A DNA stretch of 34,246 nt, taken from positions 1-34,246 of the forward strand of contig JADZAO010000121.1 of the NCBI GenBank assembly GCA_020852535.1, read 5' to 3'. The notes beneath the pieces were generated by a model. That model had not been told where the DNA came from and did no database searches. It saw nothing but the letters and a program-made list of their open reading frames with translations. The stretch comes from Paracoccaceae bacterium. Its GTDB lineage: Bacteria; Pseudomonadota; Alphaproteobacteria; Rhodobacterales; Rhodobacteraceae. Positions 34,208 through 34,246 of the stretch are shown in pieces. Position 1 is the stretch's first letter; the number at the start of each line of letters is the position of its first letter. A program made the position numbers and the translations under genes.

Positions 34208-34246
34208 AATCCTGCCCGCTTTCGATTTGAGATTTACTACAAAACA

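Overview
The window looks like chromosomal DNA of an alphaproteobacterium, most likely of the Rhodobacterales (Roseobacter-like). The reasons are the dgt / erpA / xthA neighbourhood, a soluble PhoR-type kinase, a class II DAHP synthase, epmA and selO, and an integrase remnant of a type I associate with that order. Placement is by recognition of gene content only. Most housekeeping genes have moderate G+C (55% in a sampled line of the liv operon). Several accessory stretches are clearly more A+T-rich.

Layout. 1-6.1 kb: housekeeping genes, namely the 3' part of mazG, a nucleoside hydrolase, a PhoR-like kinase, a gamma carbonic anhydrase coupled to gmk, and class II DAHP synthase. 6.2-8.4 kb: an A+T-rich accessory patch. 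It opens with a perfect 26-bp palindrome and a protein built from Gly-Tyr-Asp five-residue repeats, continues with small unknown proteins and an exported protein, and ends with a second Gly-Tyr-Asp repeat gene broken by an in-frame TAA. 8.7-13.8 kb: a complete branched-chain amino-acid type ABC transporter operon (binding protein, livG, livF, livH, livM).

13.9-24.5 kb: a defence-like island, all on the minus strand. Its upstream block is a SNF2-type helicase, a 61-residue protein and a Rad50-like zinc-hook ATPase, coupled by 4-base stop/start overlaps. After about 0.7 kb of small or broken ORFs come a type III methyltransferase (mod) and restriction helicase-nuclease (res), also overlapping by 4 bases. 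The island lies against the 3' end of a tRNA-Leu(CAA). On the other side of that tRNA is a heavily decayed tyrosine integrase, which I reconstructed from several frames.

26.4-34.2 kb: mostly housekeeping genes again (dsbB, dgt divergent from erpA, xthA, tRNA-Cys, selO, epmA). They are interrupted by a broken ORF next to xthA and by a DUF3644-like protein with a HEPN-type R-x4-H motif just beyond tRNA-Cys.

How it fits together: a conserved chromosome carries three accessory patches (6.2-8.4, 13.9-26.2 and 29.6-31.4 kb), two of them beside tRNA genes, with clear signs of decay. The best candidate for an under-described system is the helicase / small protein / zinc-hook ATPase block joined to type III restriction-modification. 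The second is the Gly-Tyr-Asp repeat cluster.
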